Both the position numbers and the translations under genes were made by a program. The notes beneath the pieces are model-generated. The model was not told the origin of the DNA. It saw only the letters and a program-made list of their open reading frames with translations, and made no database searches. Below are positions 8,428 to 17,475 of a stretch of DNA of 64,000 bases, one piece after another. The DNA is from Chromatiaceae bacterium (GTDB lineage Bacteria; Pseudomonadota; Gammaproteobacteria; Chromatiales; Chromatiaceae). Every line of letters begins with the position of its first letter. Positions within the stretch are counted from its first letter, which is position 1. The stretch lies in assembly GCA_025458165.1 (NCBI GenBank), contig JALOTB010000004.1, positions 51,088-115,087 on the forward strand, given 5' to 3'.

Positions 8428-9871
8428 CTGGCTGGTCCTGGCGATCGCCGTCCCGCTGCTGGGCTCGGTGGTGGCGGCCGCACTCCCGGGCCGGGCGTCC
8501 GCGATCGGCCTGGCGACCGCGGTGCTGACGACCGGCTCGGCGCTGGCCGCGAGCCTGGTCGTCGCCGAAGGGGGTAGCCTCCGCTCGGACCTTGGCGGCT
8601 GGGGGGCGCCGCTCGGGATCGCGCTCGCCGCGGACGGTCTCTCGGCCGCGTTGCTGGTGATGTCGAACCTGGTCGCGCTGGGGATCAGCGTCTATGCCCT
8701 CGACTACTTCTCGGGTGGCGTGCGCCGCCATTTCTGGCCCCTGTGGCTGCTGCTCTGGACATCTCTGAACGGGGTCTTCCTCGCGGCCGACCTGTTCAAC
8801 GTCTATGTCACCCTGGAGCTCCTGGGGATCAGCGCCGCGGCCCTCGGGGCGCTGAGCGGGCGGCCCGACGCGGTGGCCGCCAACCTGCGCTACCTGCTGG
8901 TGGGGCTCTTGGGCTCCATGACCTACCTGCTCGGGGTGGCCTTGCTCTACACCGAACTCGGGACCCTCGACATCGGACTCGCGGCCGAGGCCCTGGTGCC
9001 CGGGCCGCTCGCCCACACCGCCTTCGCCCTCATGCTCGGCGGCCTGTTGCTCAAGGCCGCGCTCTTCCCCCTCCACTTCTGGCTGCCGCCGGCGCATTCC
9101 CAGGCCCCGGCGGCGGTGAGCGCGGCCCTCTCGGCCCTGGTGGTCAAGGCGGCCGTGTATCTGGTGCTCCGCCTCTGGATGGACCTGTTCGGCCCGGTGG
9201 CCGGACCCGGGGCGGGCGCTATGCTCGGGGTCCTCGGCGCGGCCGCGGTGGTCTGGGGCTCCTGGCGTGCCTTCCGCGCCGAGCGGCTCAAACTGCTGGC
9301 GGCCTACTCCACGGTGGCCCAGGTCGGCTATCTGTTCCTGTTTTTCCCGCTGCTCGCGATCGCGCCACCCCCTGAGCGCGAGGCCCTGCTCGGTGCCCTG
9401 GTGCTGCTGGCGCTGACCCACGGCTTCGCCAAGGCCGGGCTCTTTCTCGCCGCCGGGCTGCTGCAGAAGCGCGTCGGTCACGACCGCATCGACGAGTTGG
9501 GGCCGGCGATCCAGTCTTTACCCGTGGTGGGTCTGACGCTGGGCCTCGCCGGGGTCGCCCTGATCGGGCTGCCGCCGAGCGGGACCTTCATCGCCAAGTG
9601 GATACTGCTCGCCGAGTCCATCGGCGCCGGCCAGTGGTGGTGGGCGCCGGTGGTGCTGATCGGGACGCTGCTCGCCTCGGCCTACGTCTACCGGCTGCTG
9701 GCCAACGCCTTCGGACCCGCCGCTCAGGCCGAACCGGCGGCGGAGGGCGCCCTGGCGCCGATCGGCCGGCTGGCGCAGGCGCCGGCCCTGCTGATGACCC
9801 TGGTCGCGGTGGTCGTGCTGGGGCTCGGTGGCGAGCCGCTCTGGGGTCTGCTGGAGGGGGTCGGGCCGTGA
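8420..9871 (+). CDS. mrpD: Proton antiporter subunit, MrpD/NuoN-like
   Basis: 483 residues, about 14 membrane helices, and the Proton_antipo_M domain. Key features are the Glu in NVYVTLELLGISAAALGALSG (near residue 137) and the lysine helices LKAALFPLHFWLPPAHSQAPAAVSAALSALVVKAAVY and LKLLAAYSTVAQVGY, which form the ion path in related subunits. The family moves protons through the membrane as part of Mrp or complex I. First of three such subunits in the operon; ATG overlaps the mrpC stop by eight bases. Confidence 0.88.
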   Translation: MIDWLVLAIAVPLLGSVVAAALPGRASAIGLATAVLTTGSALAASLVVAEGGSLRSDLGGWGAPLGIALAADGLSAALLVMSNLVALGISVYALDYFSGGVRRHFWPLWLLLWTSLNGVFLAADLFNVYVTLELLGISAAALGALSGRPDAVAANLRYLLVGLLGSMTYLLGVALLYTELGTLDIGLAAEALVPGPLAHTAFALMLGGLLLKAALFPLHFWLPPAHSQAPAAVSAALSALVVKAAVYLVLRLWMDLFGPVAGPGAGAMLGVLGAAAVVWGSWRAFRAERLKLLAAYSTVAQVGYLFLFFPLLAIAPPPEREALLGALVLLALTHGFAKAGLFLAAGLLQKRVGHDRIDELGPAIQSLPVVGLTLGLAGVALIGLPPSGTFIAKWILLAESIGAGQWWWAPVVLIGTLLASAYVYRLLANAFGPAAQAEPAAEGALAPIGRLAQAPALLMTLVAVVVLGLGGEPLWGLLEGVGP

Positions 9872-11367
9872 TCCCCGACGCCTGGCTGCCGGCCGCGATC
9901 GTCCTGACCTCGCTGGTCCCGGGCCTCCTGATCTTCCTGTTGGGCGAGGAGCGCCAGGTCCTGCGCACCCTGCTCAACATGGCGGGGGCGCTCCTCAAGC
10001 TCGCCTTGGTCGGCTGGCTGATCCTCGGGATCTACGAGGGCCGCACCTTCGAGAGTCGGCTTACGATCGCGCCCGGCCTCGACCTGGTCCTGAGCGCCGA
10101 TGCCCTCTCCGTACTCTTTGTCACCCTGTCATCGGTGCTCTGGCTGGTGACGACGGTGTACGCCATCGGCTATCTGGAGCACTCGCCGAACCGCAGCCGG
10201 TTCTTCGGCTTCTTCAGCCTGTGCGTCTCGGCCACCGTGGGGCTCGCCTTGTCCGGCAACCTGATGACCTTCGTCATCTTCTACGAGGCCCTGACGCTTG
10301 CGACCTACCCCCTGGTCGCGCACCGGGGCACGCCCGAGGCCACCCGCGGGGCGCGCATTTATCTCGCCTACACCCTGGGCGGCGGGGCCGTCCTGCTGAT
10401 CGGGGCAGTCTGGCTCCAGGCGCTGGCCGGCCCGGTGGTGTTCACCCAGGGCGGCATGCTCTCGGGCGTGTCCGGGGAGCACGAGGTCCAGCTCGTGCTG
10501 ATCTTCGTCCTGCTGCTTACGGGACTCGGGGTAAAGGCCGCCCTGGTGCCGCTCCATGGCTGGCTGCCGCAGGCGATGGTGGCGCCGGCCCCGGTGAGCG
10601 CCCTGCTGCATGCGGTGGCGGTGGTCAAGGCCGGGGCCTTCGGTATCGTGCGGGTGGTTTACGACGTCTACGGGGTGTCGCTGGCGGAGTCGCTCGGGCT
10701 GCTCCATCTGCTGGCGGTGCTCGCCTCGGTCACCATCATCTACGGCTCGGTCCGCGCCCTGTCGCAGGACGGGCTCAAGAAGCGGCTCGCCTATTCGACC
10801 GTGAGCCAGGTCTCGTACATCGCGCTCGGGGCGTCGATCTTCGGGCCCGTCGCCACCATCGGCGGCGTGGTTCATCTCGTGCACCAGGGGATCATGAAGA
10901 TCACGCTCTTCTTCTGCGCCGGCAACTACGCCGAGACCCTCGGGGTGCACCGGGTCAGCGAGATGGACGGGGTGGGGCGGCGCATGCCCTGGACCACCCT
11001 GGCCTTCACGGTCGCGGCCCTGGGGATGATCGGTGTGCCACCGCTGGCCGGTTTCGTGAGCAAGTGGTATCTGGGCCTCGGCGCCTCCGAGGCGGGTAGC
11101 GACTGGGTGCTGATCGTGCTGGTCGCGAGCAGCCTGCTCAACGCGGCCTATTTCCTGCCCATCCTCTTCCGCGCCTGGTTCCGCGAGGCCCCGGCGCGCT
11201 GGCCCGACGAGCACATCCCGGCCGGGCGGCTGGAGACCTCCGGCGCGCTCCTCTGGCCCCCGCTGATCACCGGCGCTCTGGCGCTCGCGGCCGGGCTGTT
11301 CGCCGCCGCCCCGGCGAGCCCGCTGGAGTGGGCGACGCTGATCGCGCGGCGGGAGTACGGGCTATGA
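9868..11367 (+). CDS. Proton antiporter subunit, second copy (ND5/MrpD-like)
   Basis: 499 residues from a GTG at 9868 that overlaps the previous TGA (GTGA). About 14 helices with the antiporter core: FVIFYEALTLATYPLVAHRG, VKAALVPLHGWLPQAMVAPAPVSALLHAVAVVKAGAFG and LKKRLAYSTVSQVSYIALG. It also has the late segment GVPPLAGFVSKWYLGLGA. Could stand in for the N-terminal antiporter part of MrpA, which is missing as a single gene here. Stop overlaps a 30-codon ORF that bridges to the third antiporter gene. Confidence 0.88.
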   Translation: MIPDAWLPAAIVLTSLVPGLLIFLLGEERQVLRTLLNMAGALLKLALVGWLILGIYEGRTFESRLTIAPGLDLVLSADALSVLFVTLSSVLWLVTTVYAIGYLEHSPNRSRFFGFFSLCVSATVGLALSGNLMTFVIFYEALTLATYPLVAHRGTPEATRGARIYLAYTLGGGAVLLIGAVWLQALAGPVVFTQGGMLSGVSGEHEVQLVLIFVLLLTGLGVKAALVPLHGWLPQAMVAPAPVSALLHAVAVVKAGAFGIVRVVYDVYGVSLAESLGLLHLLAVLASVTIIYGSVRALSQDGLKKRLAYSTVSQVSYIALGASIFGPVATIGGVVHLVHQGIMKITLFFCAGNYAETLGVHRVSEMDGVGRRMPWTTLAFTVAALGMIGVPPLAGFVSKWYLGLGASEAGSDWVLIVLVASSLLNAAYFLPILFRAWFREAPARWPDEHIPAGRLETSGALLWPPLITGALALAAGLFAAAPASPLEWATLIARREYGL

Positions 11368-11456
11368 GCGGGGCGCCCGTCCAGGCCGGATCGATCCGGC
11401 GCGCGATCCGCGCGCGCTGCGCCGAGAGGCTGCCCGAGGGTCAAGGTCCGCGATGA
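11364..11456 (+). CDS. 30-codon bridging ORF between antiporter genes
   Basis: ATG at 11364 overlaps the preceding stop (ATGA), and its own TGA overlaps the next gene's ATG (ATGA, 11453-11456). The product would be MSGAPVQAGSIRRAIRARCA and ten further residues, basic and without a membrane segment. The perfect four-base overlap on both sides is the same coupling pattern as in the surrounding operon. It may be a real small protein or only a device that keeps ribosomes moving to the next start. No homolog is recognised. Confidence 0.35.
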   Translation: MSGAPVQAGSIRRAIRARCAERLPEGQGPR

Positions 11457-14011
11457 GCAGCCTGCTGGTCCTCGCCTGGCTGGTCCCGCTCGCGGCCGCC
11501 GCCCTCGCCCCGGCGGCGCGACTCTGGTGGCTCCCCGCGGTCGCGGCGCTGCCCGCGGTGGCCGCGGCCGGCCTGGCCCCGCTGGGTGAGCGCGTCGAGA
11601 TCCCCTGGCTCCTGCTCGGGGTAGTGCTGGGGCTCGACGAGACCAGCCGGATCTTCCTCGCCTTCACCTCGGTCCTCTGGCTCGCGGCCGGGATCTACAG
11701 CGCCCAGGCCATGCGGGCGGGGCCCAATGCGGTCCGCTTCAGCGTCTTTTTCCTCCTCGCGATGGCCGGCAACCTGTGGCTGATCCTGGGGCAGGACCTG
11801 GTGAGCTTCTACGTGGGCTTCAGCCTCATGGGGCTCGCCTCCTACGGCCTGGTGGTGCACGACGGCGACCGCCCGGCCCTGCGGGCGGGCAAGGTCTACC
11901 TGGTGATGACCCTGGCGAGCGAGCTGGCCCTCTTCGCGGCGCTGGTGCGGGTCGCCGCGCACGCCGGGGGTCTGGTCCCGGAGCGCGCCGAGCTCGTCGG
12001 CCTCGACGACCTCACCGTCGGGCTCCTGATCTTCGGTCTGGCGATCAAGGCCGGTCTGGTGCCGGTGCACGTCTGGCTGCCCCTGGCCCATCCCGCGGCA
12101 CCGGTGCCGGCGAGCGCGGTGCTGAGCGGGGCGATGATCAAGGTGGCGCTGCTGGGCTGGCTACGCTTCCTGCCAGTCGGGGAGGCGGCCCTGTTCGAGT
12201 GGGGGGTGCTGCTGGTCTTCACCGGGCTCGCGACGCTCTTCGTCGCCATCCCCATCGGCTTGGTGCAGTCGAACCCCAAGGTCATCCTGGCCTACTCCAG
12301 CGTGAGCAAGATGGGCCTGATGGCCCTCGTCCTCGGGGCCATCCTGGTCGAGCCCGGTCTCGCCACCGCCGGTATCCTGGCCCTCTCGCTCTACGCCGCC
12401 CACCACGCCCTGGTCAAGGGCGGGCTCTTCCTCGGGGTCGGGCTGCGCCACCACGCCGGCGCCCAGGCCCTGGTCCTCGCCGGGATGCTGGTGCTCGCGC
12501 TCTCGCTGGCGGGGGTCCCGGGGAGCAGCGGGGCGGTCGTCAAGTACGGGATCAAGCCGGTGCTTGCCGGCGCGAACTGGCCTTGGCTGACCGCGGCGGT
12601 GGCCGTGAGCACGGCCGCGACCCTGTTGCTGATGCTGCGTTTTCTGTGGGTGATCGTGCGCACCGAGCCGCACCCCGCGCTCGGCTATGGCGCGGGCGGA
12701 CTCGCCTGGGGTGGGCTGATCGCGCTCGCCCTGCTGCTCGGGGTCCTGCTGGGCTCCCCAGCGGCCTGGACGACCGATGCCGGCCCGATCCTGGCTGCCC
12801 TGCTGATCGCACTGCCCTTCGCCCTGGTCGCCTGGCGCAAGCCCCGATTCTTGCGCCCCGCGGTCGACCGGGTGCCGCCGGGCGACCTGCTCGGGCTGGT
12901 CCGCCCGCTGCTCGTCATCCTGGGTTTCGTGCTACGGACGCTTGCCCGCTGGTGGGGGCGCCTGCTCGCGCTCGGATCGGCTCGCCTGGCGGATGCGATC
13001 GATGCCGTCGGGCCCGCGCCCCCGGACCCCGAGCGGGCCCTGCGCCGCTGGCCCAACGCCGGCGCCGCCTGGCTCGCCATCACCGCGCTGCTCCTCGCCC
13101 TCTCGCTGTGGAGCCTGCCCGGCGGCGAGCGACCCGTTGCCGCTGACCGTGCACCGGCCGCGGACGCGGGGCAGGCGGTCGAGACCTTGGCGGCGACCGA
13201 TTTCGGGCTGGCGGTGCCGCCAGAGGCCGAGCTGCCGCCAGTGGCCGAAGAAGGACTGGCCTTGGTTGAGGTCCGGCCGTCAGACCCTGCGGAGGCCGCG
13301 TCCGCCGAGTCCGATGGATCCGCCGGGCCGCCGGCCGAGGTCACCCCGGAGCCCGAGGGGCTGGCGGCGGTCGACGACACGCTCGCGCATGACGAAGGGC
13401 CGCGGCTGGTCCCCGAGGTGTCGGGGCCCGCCCTGACCGCGGGGCCGGAACCCGCGCTGGATGGGGAGCCAGCCGCCCTGGGTGAGGTCCAGTCCGACAG
13501 GGTCGACAGTCCCGCCCAGCCGTTGCCGTCCGAGGACCTGGCTGTTCCCGCGGGGACTGGGCCGTTCGAGCCTGCAGCGGATAGCGAGTCGGTCGCGATC
13601 GCCGGCCAGGCCGAGGGGCCGGAGAACCAGCAGGCGCAAGCGGCGGCCGCCCCGCCGACGCCGGCCGCCGACACGGATGGGTCCGATGTCTGCGACCCTG
13701 AGCGGCGCTTGGTCTTCTCACACCCCGCGGTCCCGGAGCCGCTGCGCCTGCGCGACTGCGAGCTGGGCGAGGACGGGCAGGCCCGGCCCATCTCCGCCCC
13801 GCCGCTGACCAACGCGCTGGTCGAGCTGGTCCAGCGGCACCTCGCCGACCGCGGCTACGACCCTGGGCCCATCGACGGGCTGATGGGCCCGCGCACGCGC
13901 TCGGCGATCCGCGCGTTCCAGCGGGACCAGGGTGAGCCGGCGACCGGCGCGATCAGTTTCCGCTTGCTCGAAGCCCTCCACGCCGACACGGCGGCCGACC
14001 AGCCCCGATGA
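11453..14011 (+). CDS. Antiporter subunit fused to a peptidoglycan-binding domain
   Basis: 852 residues against about 500 for ordinary subunits. Residues about 1-480 are a third Proton_antipo_M protein: DLVSFYVGFSLMGLASYGLV, AIKAGLVPVHVWLPLAHPAA, NPKVILAYSSVSKMGLMALV. A further helix lies at about 538-555 (AWLAITALLLALSLWSL). Then comes a roughly 220-residue Ala/Pro/Glu/Asp-rich linker and, at about 783-845, a PG_binding_1 module: LVELVQRHLADRGYDPGPID then GLMGPRTRSAIRAFQRDQG. If the module is periplasmic, as in other proteins with it, the antiporter would be tethered to the cell wall. The domains are visible; the tether is inference. Last gene of the operon. Confidence 0.88.
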   Translation: MSSLLVLAWLVPLAAAALAPAARLWWLPAVAALPAVAAAGLAPLGERVEIPWLLLGVVLGLDETSRIFLAFTSVLWLAAGIYSAQAMRAGPNAVRFSVFFLLAMAGNLWLILGQDLVSFYVGFSLMGLASYGLVVHDGDRPALRAGKVYLVMTLASELALFAALVRVAAHAGGLVPERAELVGLDDLTVGLLIFGLAIKAGLVPVHVWLPLAHPAAPVPASAVLSGAMIKVALLGWLRFLPVGEAALFEWGVLLVFTGLATLFVAIPIGLVQSNPKVILAYSSVSKMGLMALVLGAILVEPGLATAGILALSLYAAHHALVKGGLFLGVGLRHHAGAQALVLAGMLVLALSLAGVPGSSGAVVKYGIKPVLAGANWPWLTAAVAVSTAATLLLMLRFLWVIVRTEPHPALGYGAGGLAWGGLIALALLLGVLLGSPAAWTTDAGPILAALLIALPFALVAWRKPRFLRPAVDRVPPGDLLGLVRPLLVILGFVLRTLARWWGRLLALGSARLADAIDAVGPAPPDPERALRRWPNAGAAWLAITALLLALSLWSLPGGERPVAADRAPAADAGQAVETLAATDFGLAVPPEAELPPVAEEGLALVEVRPSDPAEAASAESDGSAGPPAEVTPEPEGLAAVDDTLAHDEGPRLVPEVSGPALTAGPEPALDGEPAALGEVQSDRVDSPAQPLPSEDLAVPAGTGPFEPAADSESVAIAGQAEGPENQQAQAAAAPPTPAADTDGSDVCDPERRLVFSHPAVPEPLRLRDCELGEDGQARPISAPPLTNALVELVQRHLADRGYDPGPIDGLMGPRTRSAIRAFQRDQGEPATGAISFRLLEALHADTAADQPR

Positions 14012-14015
14012 GTCT

Positions 14016-14041
14016 CGGTCGGGCGGACTCCCGCCCGGCCG
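14016..14041 (+). terminator. Hairpin after the antiporter operon
   Basis: Four bases after the operon's last stop, CGGTCGGGCGG and CCGCCCGGCCG flank a four-base loop (11 pairs, one of them G-T). There is no T-run, so it may be a weak or Rho-assisted terminator, or an mRNA-protecting hairpin. Confidence 0.45.
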
Positions 14042-14291
14042 AGCCGCCGCCGACCACTGACTCCGAGGCGTAACGGGTACCTGGACCGGGTGCGCCGGCG
14101 GGTCCGTTATCAATCGAAAAAACCTGTGTTTTCCTGCTCGAAATCAGACCTCGGCGTCCCTTGCGCGACTCCGGTCCGCCCAGAGAATCAAGCCGAAGAC
14201 GGCCCTGTGAGGGGAGGGCGGCACCGACGGGCGTCGCGAAAAACCGTTCGGTCAAACGCTTGGTATGACCAGCCACCGCAAGAGGCGATCC

Positions 14292-14768
14292 ATGAACCGA
14301 GAGAAGCTCGTGCAGACCACCAAGGCGGCCACCGGGGCCGTCACCCAGAGGACGCTGGCCCTGTTGCAGGCCGTCCGAGCATGGATCGCGGCACGGCGGC
14401 ACCTGCTCGACCGGCTGCTCCATCCGATCGGGCGGCTCGTCGGCCCGATCCGACAGTGGCTGTCCCCCGCGACTGAGCGTGCGCGGCATTGGATGGCCGC
14501 CCACGAGCACCTGCTGGCCGGCCCCCGGACCTGGGCGCGCACCTTCGGCCTCCACCGGCGCCCCACGCAGGCCGTCGGGACCCTGATGATCCTCGGCGCC
14601 CTCTACGTCGCGATCTGGGACCCATTCGTGCGACCCGTGCCGGACGCACCGGCGATCGTCGCCGAGCGCACCGCACCGATCGGCACCGTTAACGTCCACC
14701 CCCTGTCCGCGGATCAGCTCGCCGACGAACGCGACGCCGGCGCGACGCCGGTCTCGTCGATCAACTGA
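14292..14768 (+). CDS. Small single-pass membrane protein, unknown
   Basis: 158 residues from the ATG at 14292, which follows AAGAGGCGATCC; an ATG nine codons upstream has no ribosome binding site. The N-terminal 90 residues are basic and probably helical, with Arg-Trp patches (RAWIAARRHLLDRLL, RQWLSPATERARHWMAAHEHLL). A single membrane segment lies at about 94-112 (AVGTLMILGALYVAIWDPF), followed by a short acidic tail. I do not recognise the family. It stands alone between the antiporter operon and the TVP38-type gene; no shared function can be argued. Confidence 0.6.
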   Translation: MNREKLVQTTKAATGAVTQRTLALLQAVRAWIAARRHLLDRLLHPIGRLVGPIRQWLSPATERARHWMAAHEHLLAGPRTWARTFGLHRRPTQAVGTLMILGALYVAIWDPFVRPVPDAPAIVAERTAPIGTVNVHPLSADQLADERDAGATPVSSIN

Positions 14769-14999
14769 GGGCGGCTCACTCGTAGTCGACGTCTAGCAGC
14801 GGGGGAAGATCTTCCGGTCAGCGAGCGATGGAGTGCCGTCGATTCGTTCCGTTGATGGGTGCCAGGGATGGCAACCGATCAGCGGACCTCAGGCGTCAGA
14901 AGGGTCAGCGCCTGTCGAGGTGCTTAGGCTGGTGTAAGAAAAACTTGTGCCTATTGCGTACCTGACTCCGCCAATCCGGGACTGACCGCCGCGAAAATT

Positions 15000-15136
15000 C
15001 GTTGTCGTTGTCGCCCCAAGGCCACGGATTCTGACCTACCCCTCAGCATCCCCGCCTGAGCTTGGCAAGCATCGAATCGATCCGCTCACGCCACAATGGC
15101 CTCGCCTCGCCGATGACGACAACGACAACGACAACC
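15000..15136. repeat. GTTGTCG-type inverted repeat, copy 1
   Basis: CGTTGTCGTTGTCG (15000-15013) is matched in inverse orientation by CGACAACGACAACGAC (about 15117-15132) at the end of the element, with roughly 95 bases between. The same arm sequence recurs at 42135-42188 and 53382-53560. The right arm and interior are translated as the C-terminus of the TVP38-type protein, whose stop lies inside the element. Confidence 0.65.
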
Positions 15137-15894
15137 ATGAGCACTACTTGACCTGTTTTTGACGCATCCCTTAACGGCTCGGATCGGCGCTCTCGCTCTT
15201 TCCATCGCACGAACCAGAGCGCCCCGGCCGTGACCGTCAGCAGTACGTCGAGACCAACCGCCGCCTCCGCCCAGCTCGAGGTCCTCAATGAGTCTCCAAG
15301 CACGATCAGGCCGACGCCATAGAGCATCGTGGTGATCCAGGAGACGCTCAGGTAAACGAAGAAGCGAACATCGATGAGCGCGGCCGCGTAATTGCGCAGT
15401 GCTGCCGGTAGCCCGGGGGTCAGCCGAACCACCAGCAAGACGCTCACGGCGCCCTCGCCATTGATACTTGGCGGATTGAACGACCAACGGCGCAGCAGCC
15501 GATAGAGCCGGTCGCGAATCCAACGCCGGGCGATCCAGTGGCTGGGCGCTAGGTTGGCCGCCGTCGCGGCCAGGCAGCCGACCAAGGCGGTCTGCAGCGG
15601 AAAACCGGCGCCGGCAAGTAGGAAGAACGGGCTGCTGCGTATGCCAATGAGCGGCAGTAGCGTCAGGGCGATGAAGAAAGGCCAGAACCCGGTATGGGTC
15701 TTCCATTCCTGAAACGTCTGCCAGTTCTCGTACAACGCCCAGATCAGCCCCGTCACGGCCATAACGGCGCCGAGGGCCGTCGTCAGCCGGAGCAGGGGCC
15801 AGAGCGACCGCTCGTGACGGTTCCTCGCATGAGCCTGCCTGCGAGTGCGAGGGCCTCGGGAGCAACCCCCGAGCTCGGTTGTCTCAGGTTCCAT
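15043..15894 (-). CDS. TVP38/TMEM64 (VTT domain) membrane protein
   Basis: 283 residues; ATG at 15894 behind GCGAGGACGCC. The N-terminal 28 residues are polar; then membrane helices and the VTT-type core LTLLPLIGIRSSPFFLLAGAGFPLQTALVG and LLVVRLTPGLPAALRNYAAALIDVRFFVYL (about residues 76-200). VTT/DedA relatives are implicated in lipid scrambling or envelope integrity; the exact role here is unknown. The C-terminus is odd: a run of valines (VVLMVVVVVVVIG) encoded by the GTTGTC repeat arm, followed by about 20 charged residues that also lie inside the repeat. The natural C-terminus may therefore have been replaced by the repeat. Confidence 0.8.
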   Translation of the reverse strand: MEPETTELGGCSRGPRTRRQAHARNRHERSLWPLLRLTTALGAVMAVTGLIWALYENWQTFQEWKTHTGFWPFFIALTLLPLIGIRSSPFFLLAGAGFPLQTALVGCLAATAANLAPSHWIARRWIRDRLYRLLRRWSFNPPSINGEGAVSVLLVVRLTPGLPAALRNYAAALIDVRFFVYLSVSWITTMLYGVGLIVLGDSLRTSSWAEAAVGLDVLLTVTAGALWFVRWKERERRSEPLRDASKTGQVVLMVVVVVVVIGEARPLWRERIDSMLAKLRRGC

Positions 15895-16101
15895 GGCGTC
15901 CTCGCCGGTGGGACGTTGAATTGAAGGGCTGGGAGCCGGATTTCATCCATCCGTGACCGACTCGATAGCGCCGATACGGTCCGGGGCGGCGAATGAGGGC
16001 GCTTGCGACTGTAGCAAAGGGGACGCCGTTTCCGGCCCGCGGGGTCTTCGGTCTGGGCGCGCCGGTCAATGAGCAGGGATGCGATTAATCCGAGGTGAAA
16101 C

Positions 16102-17037
16102 ATGAAGCGATTCAAGAATATCCTGTTCCTCGCCGACGGCATCAGGGCGCCAGGCCCCGCCTTTCGGCGTGCCGTCAAGCTAGCTGAGGCGAACGGCGCG
16201 CGGCTGACGGTGATCGACGTCCTGCCCGATAGCCATTCCCCCGCTACGGTGGGGGGCCGTTTCTTGGTGGAGATCGACCGGTTGAGACGCGAGGACCGGG
16301 AGACCGAGCTCGACGGGCTGATCGCGCCATTCCGTGAGGGCGGAGCCGTCATCAACCGGCGAGTGGTCACCGGGATTGCCTTCGTGGAGGTGATTCGCAC
16401 GGTGATCGGTGAAGGGTACGACCTGGTGATCAAGTCGGCCCGCCCGCCGGACAGCTTCGCGCAGCGCACACTGGGGAGCACGGACCTCCATTTATTGCGG
16501 AAATGCCCATGCCCGGTCTGGATCGAGCGGGTGGATACCGAGGGCTCTTACCGAACGGTGCTCGCCGTCGTCGATACCAGGGAAGCGGCCGACGCCGAGT
16601 CCGCTCGGCTGGTGCTGGAGCTCGCGAGGTCTCTGGCCGAGCGTGAGGGGGCCAATCTCGCGGTGGTGGAGACCTGGACCTTTGAGGGGGAGGAGCTTTT
16701 GCGGAGCGATCGCTCGGGGCTATCGAGCGATGAGGTCGAGGCCCTCATCGATGAAACGGAGGCCTGTCGGCGGCGAGCGCTCGACGCCATCCTTCGCGAC
16801 CACGGTATGACTACGGACGATCATCGCGTGCACCTGATCAAGGGTGACTCGGCACCGACCGTGCGCGCCCTTTCATCGGCGCTTGGGGCGGATCTGATCG
16901 TGATGGGCACCCTCGATCGATGGGGTATCCCGGGCGTTCTCATCGGAATCGCCGCGGAAGACCTGCTGCAACTGACGCAGGCGTCGGTCCTCGCCATCAA
17001 ACCCTACGGCTTCGTCTCCCCGGTAGCGGCGAACTGA
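16102..17037 (+). CDS. Tandem universal stress protein (UspE-like)
   Basis: 311 residues made of two Usp domains (about 1-145 and 152-300). The first has FKNILFLADG at its start and ends KCPCPVWIERV; the second starts YRTVLAVVDTREA and ends with GADLIVMGTLDRWGIPGVLIGIAAEDLLQLTQASVLAIKP. The second resembles the nucleotide-binding end of the family, though the classic G-x2-G-x9-G motif is not obvious. Usp proteins are cytosolic stress or growth-arrest proteins. It is divergent from the TVP38-type gene and apparently monocistronic. Confidence 0.88.
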   Translation: MKRFKNILFLADGIRAPGPAFRRAVKLAEANGARLTVIDVLPDSHSPATVGGRFLVEIDRLRREDRETELDGLIAPFREGGAVINRRVVTGIAFVEVIRTVIGEGYDLVIKSARPPDSFAQRTLGSTDLHLLRKCPCPVWIERVDTEGSYRTVLAVVDTREAADAESARLVLELARSLAEREGANLAVVETWTFEGEELLRSDRSGLSSDEVEALIDETEACRRRALDAILRDHGMTTDDHRVHLIKGDSAPTVRALSSALGADLIVMGTLDRWGIPGVLIGIAAEDLLQLTQASVLAIKPYGFVSPVAAN

Positions 17038-17475
17038 AACACACCTTTCAAGTTTCGGTCTGAAAAGGGCACTTGTCCGCAAATGAACGGCAATAAAACA
17101 GAAGCTTGCGAAGCGAGGGGCCGATCCTGAGGGTGAGGCCAGAGACTGATCAATCCCTTGTAACTCGTCGCTGTTATCGAGCGCCGGGCACCTGAGCTGC
17201 TCGTTTGCCGTTCAAGGCGCCCGGGCCGGGCGGGATGCCCCGCTGGGGTCGGCCTCCTCCGCGGGCGAATCGCAAGACGCGCCGGAATCCCACCTCCGGG
17301 GCTCGCCTCGGACGCTGGGCAAGCTGGCCAGTCATCGGCTCCTCCAAAGGCCCTCGAATTATTCGTCGGCTGGTGACCGAAAGATCGATTGGATGCCGGG
17401 GCCGTCGCACGCACTCTCGCGCAATGAGACCAGCAGTACGCAAAGGTGCACTGAATGAACATGAGGATCTCGAAC
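17038..17475. other. Intergenic region without recognised gene
   Basis: 438 bases between the Usp and DUF4389 genes. Open frames here on both strands have Arg/Pro-rich, low-information translations and no family match. The segment at about 17065-17105 (GGGCACTTGTCCGCAAATGA and onward) faintly resembles the four-copy stem-loop repeat of the 21-32 kb region, but too weakly to call. Confidence 0.35.
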
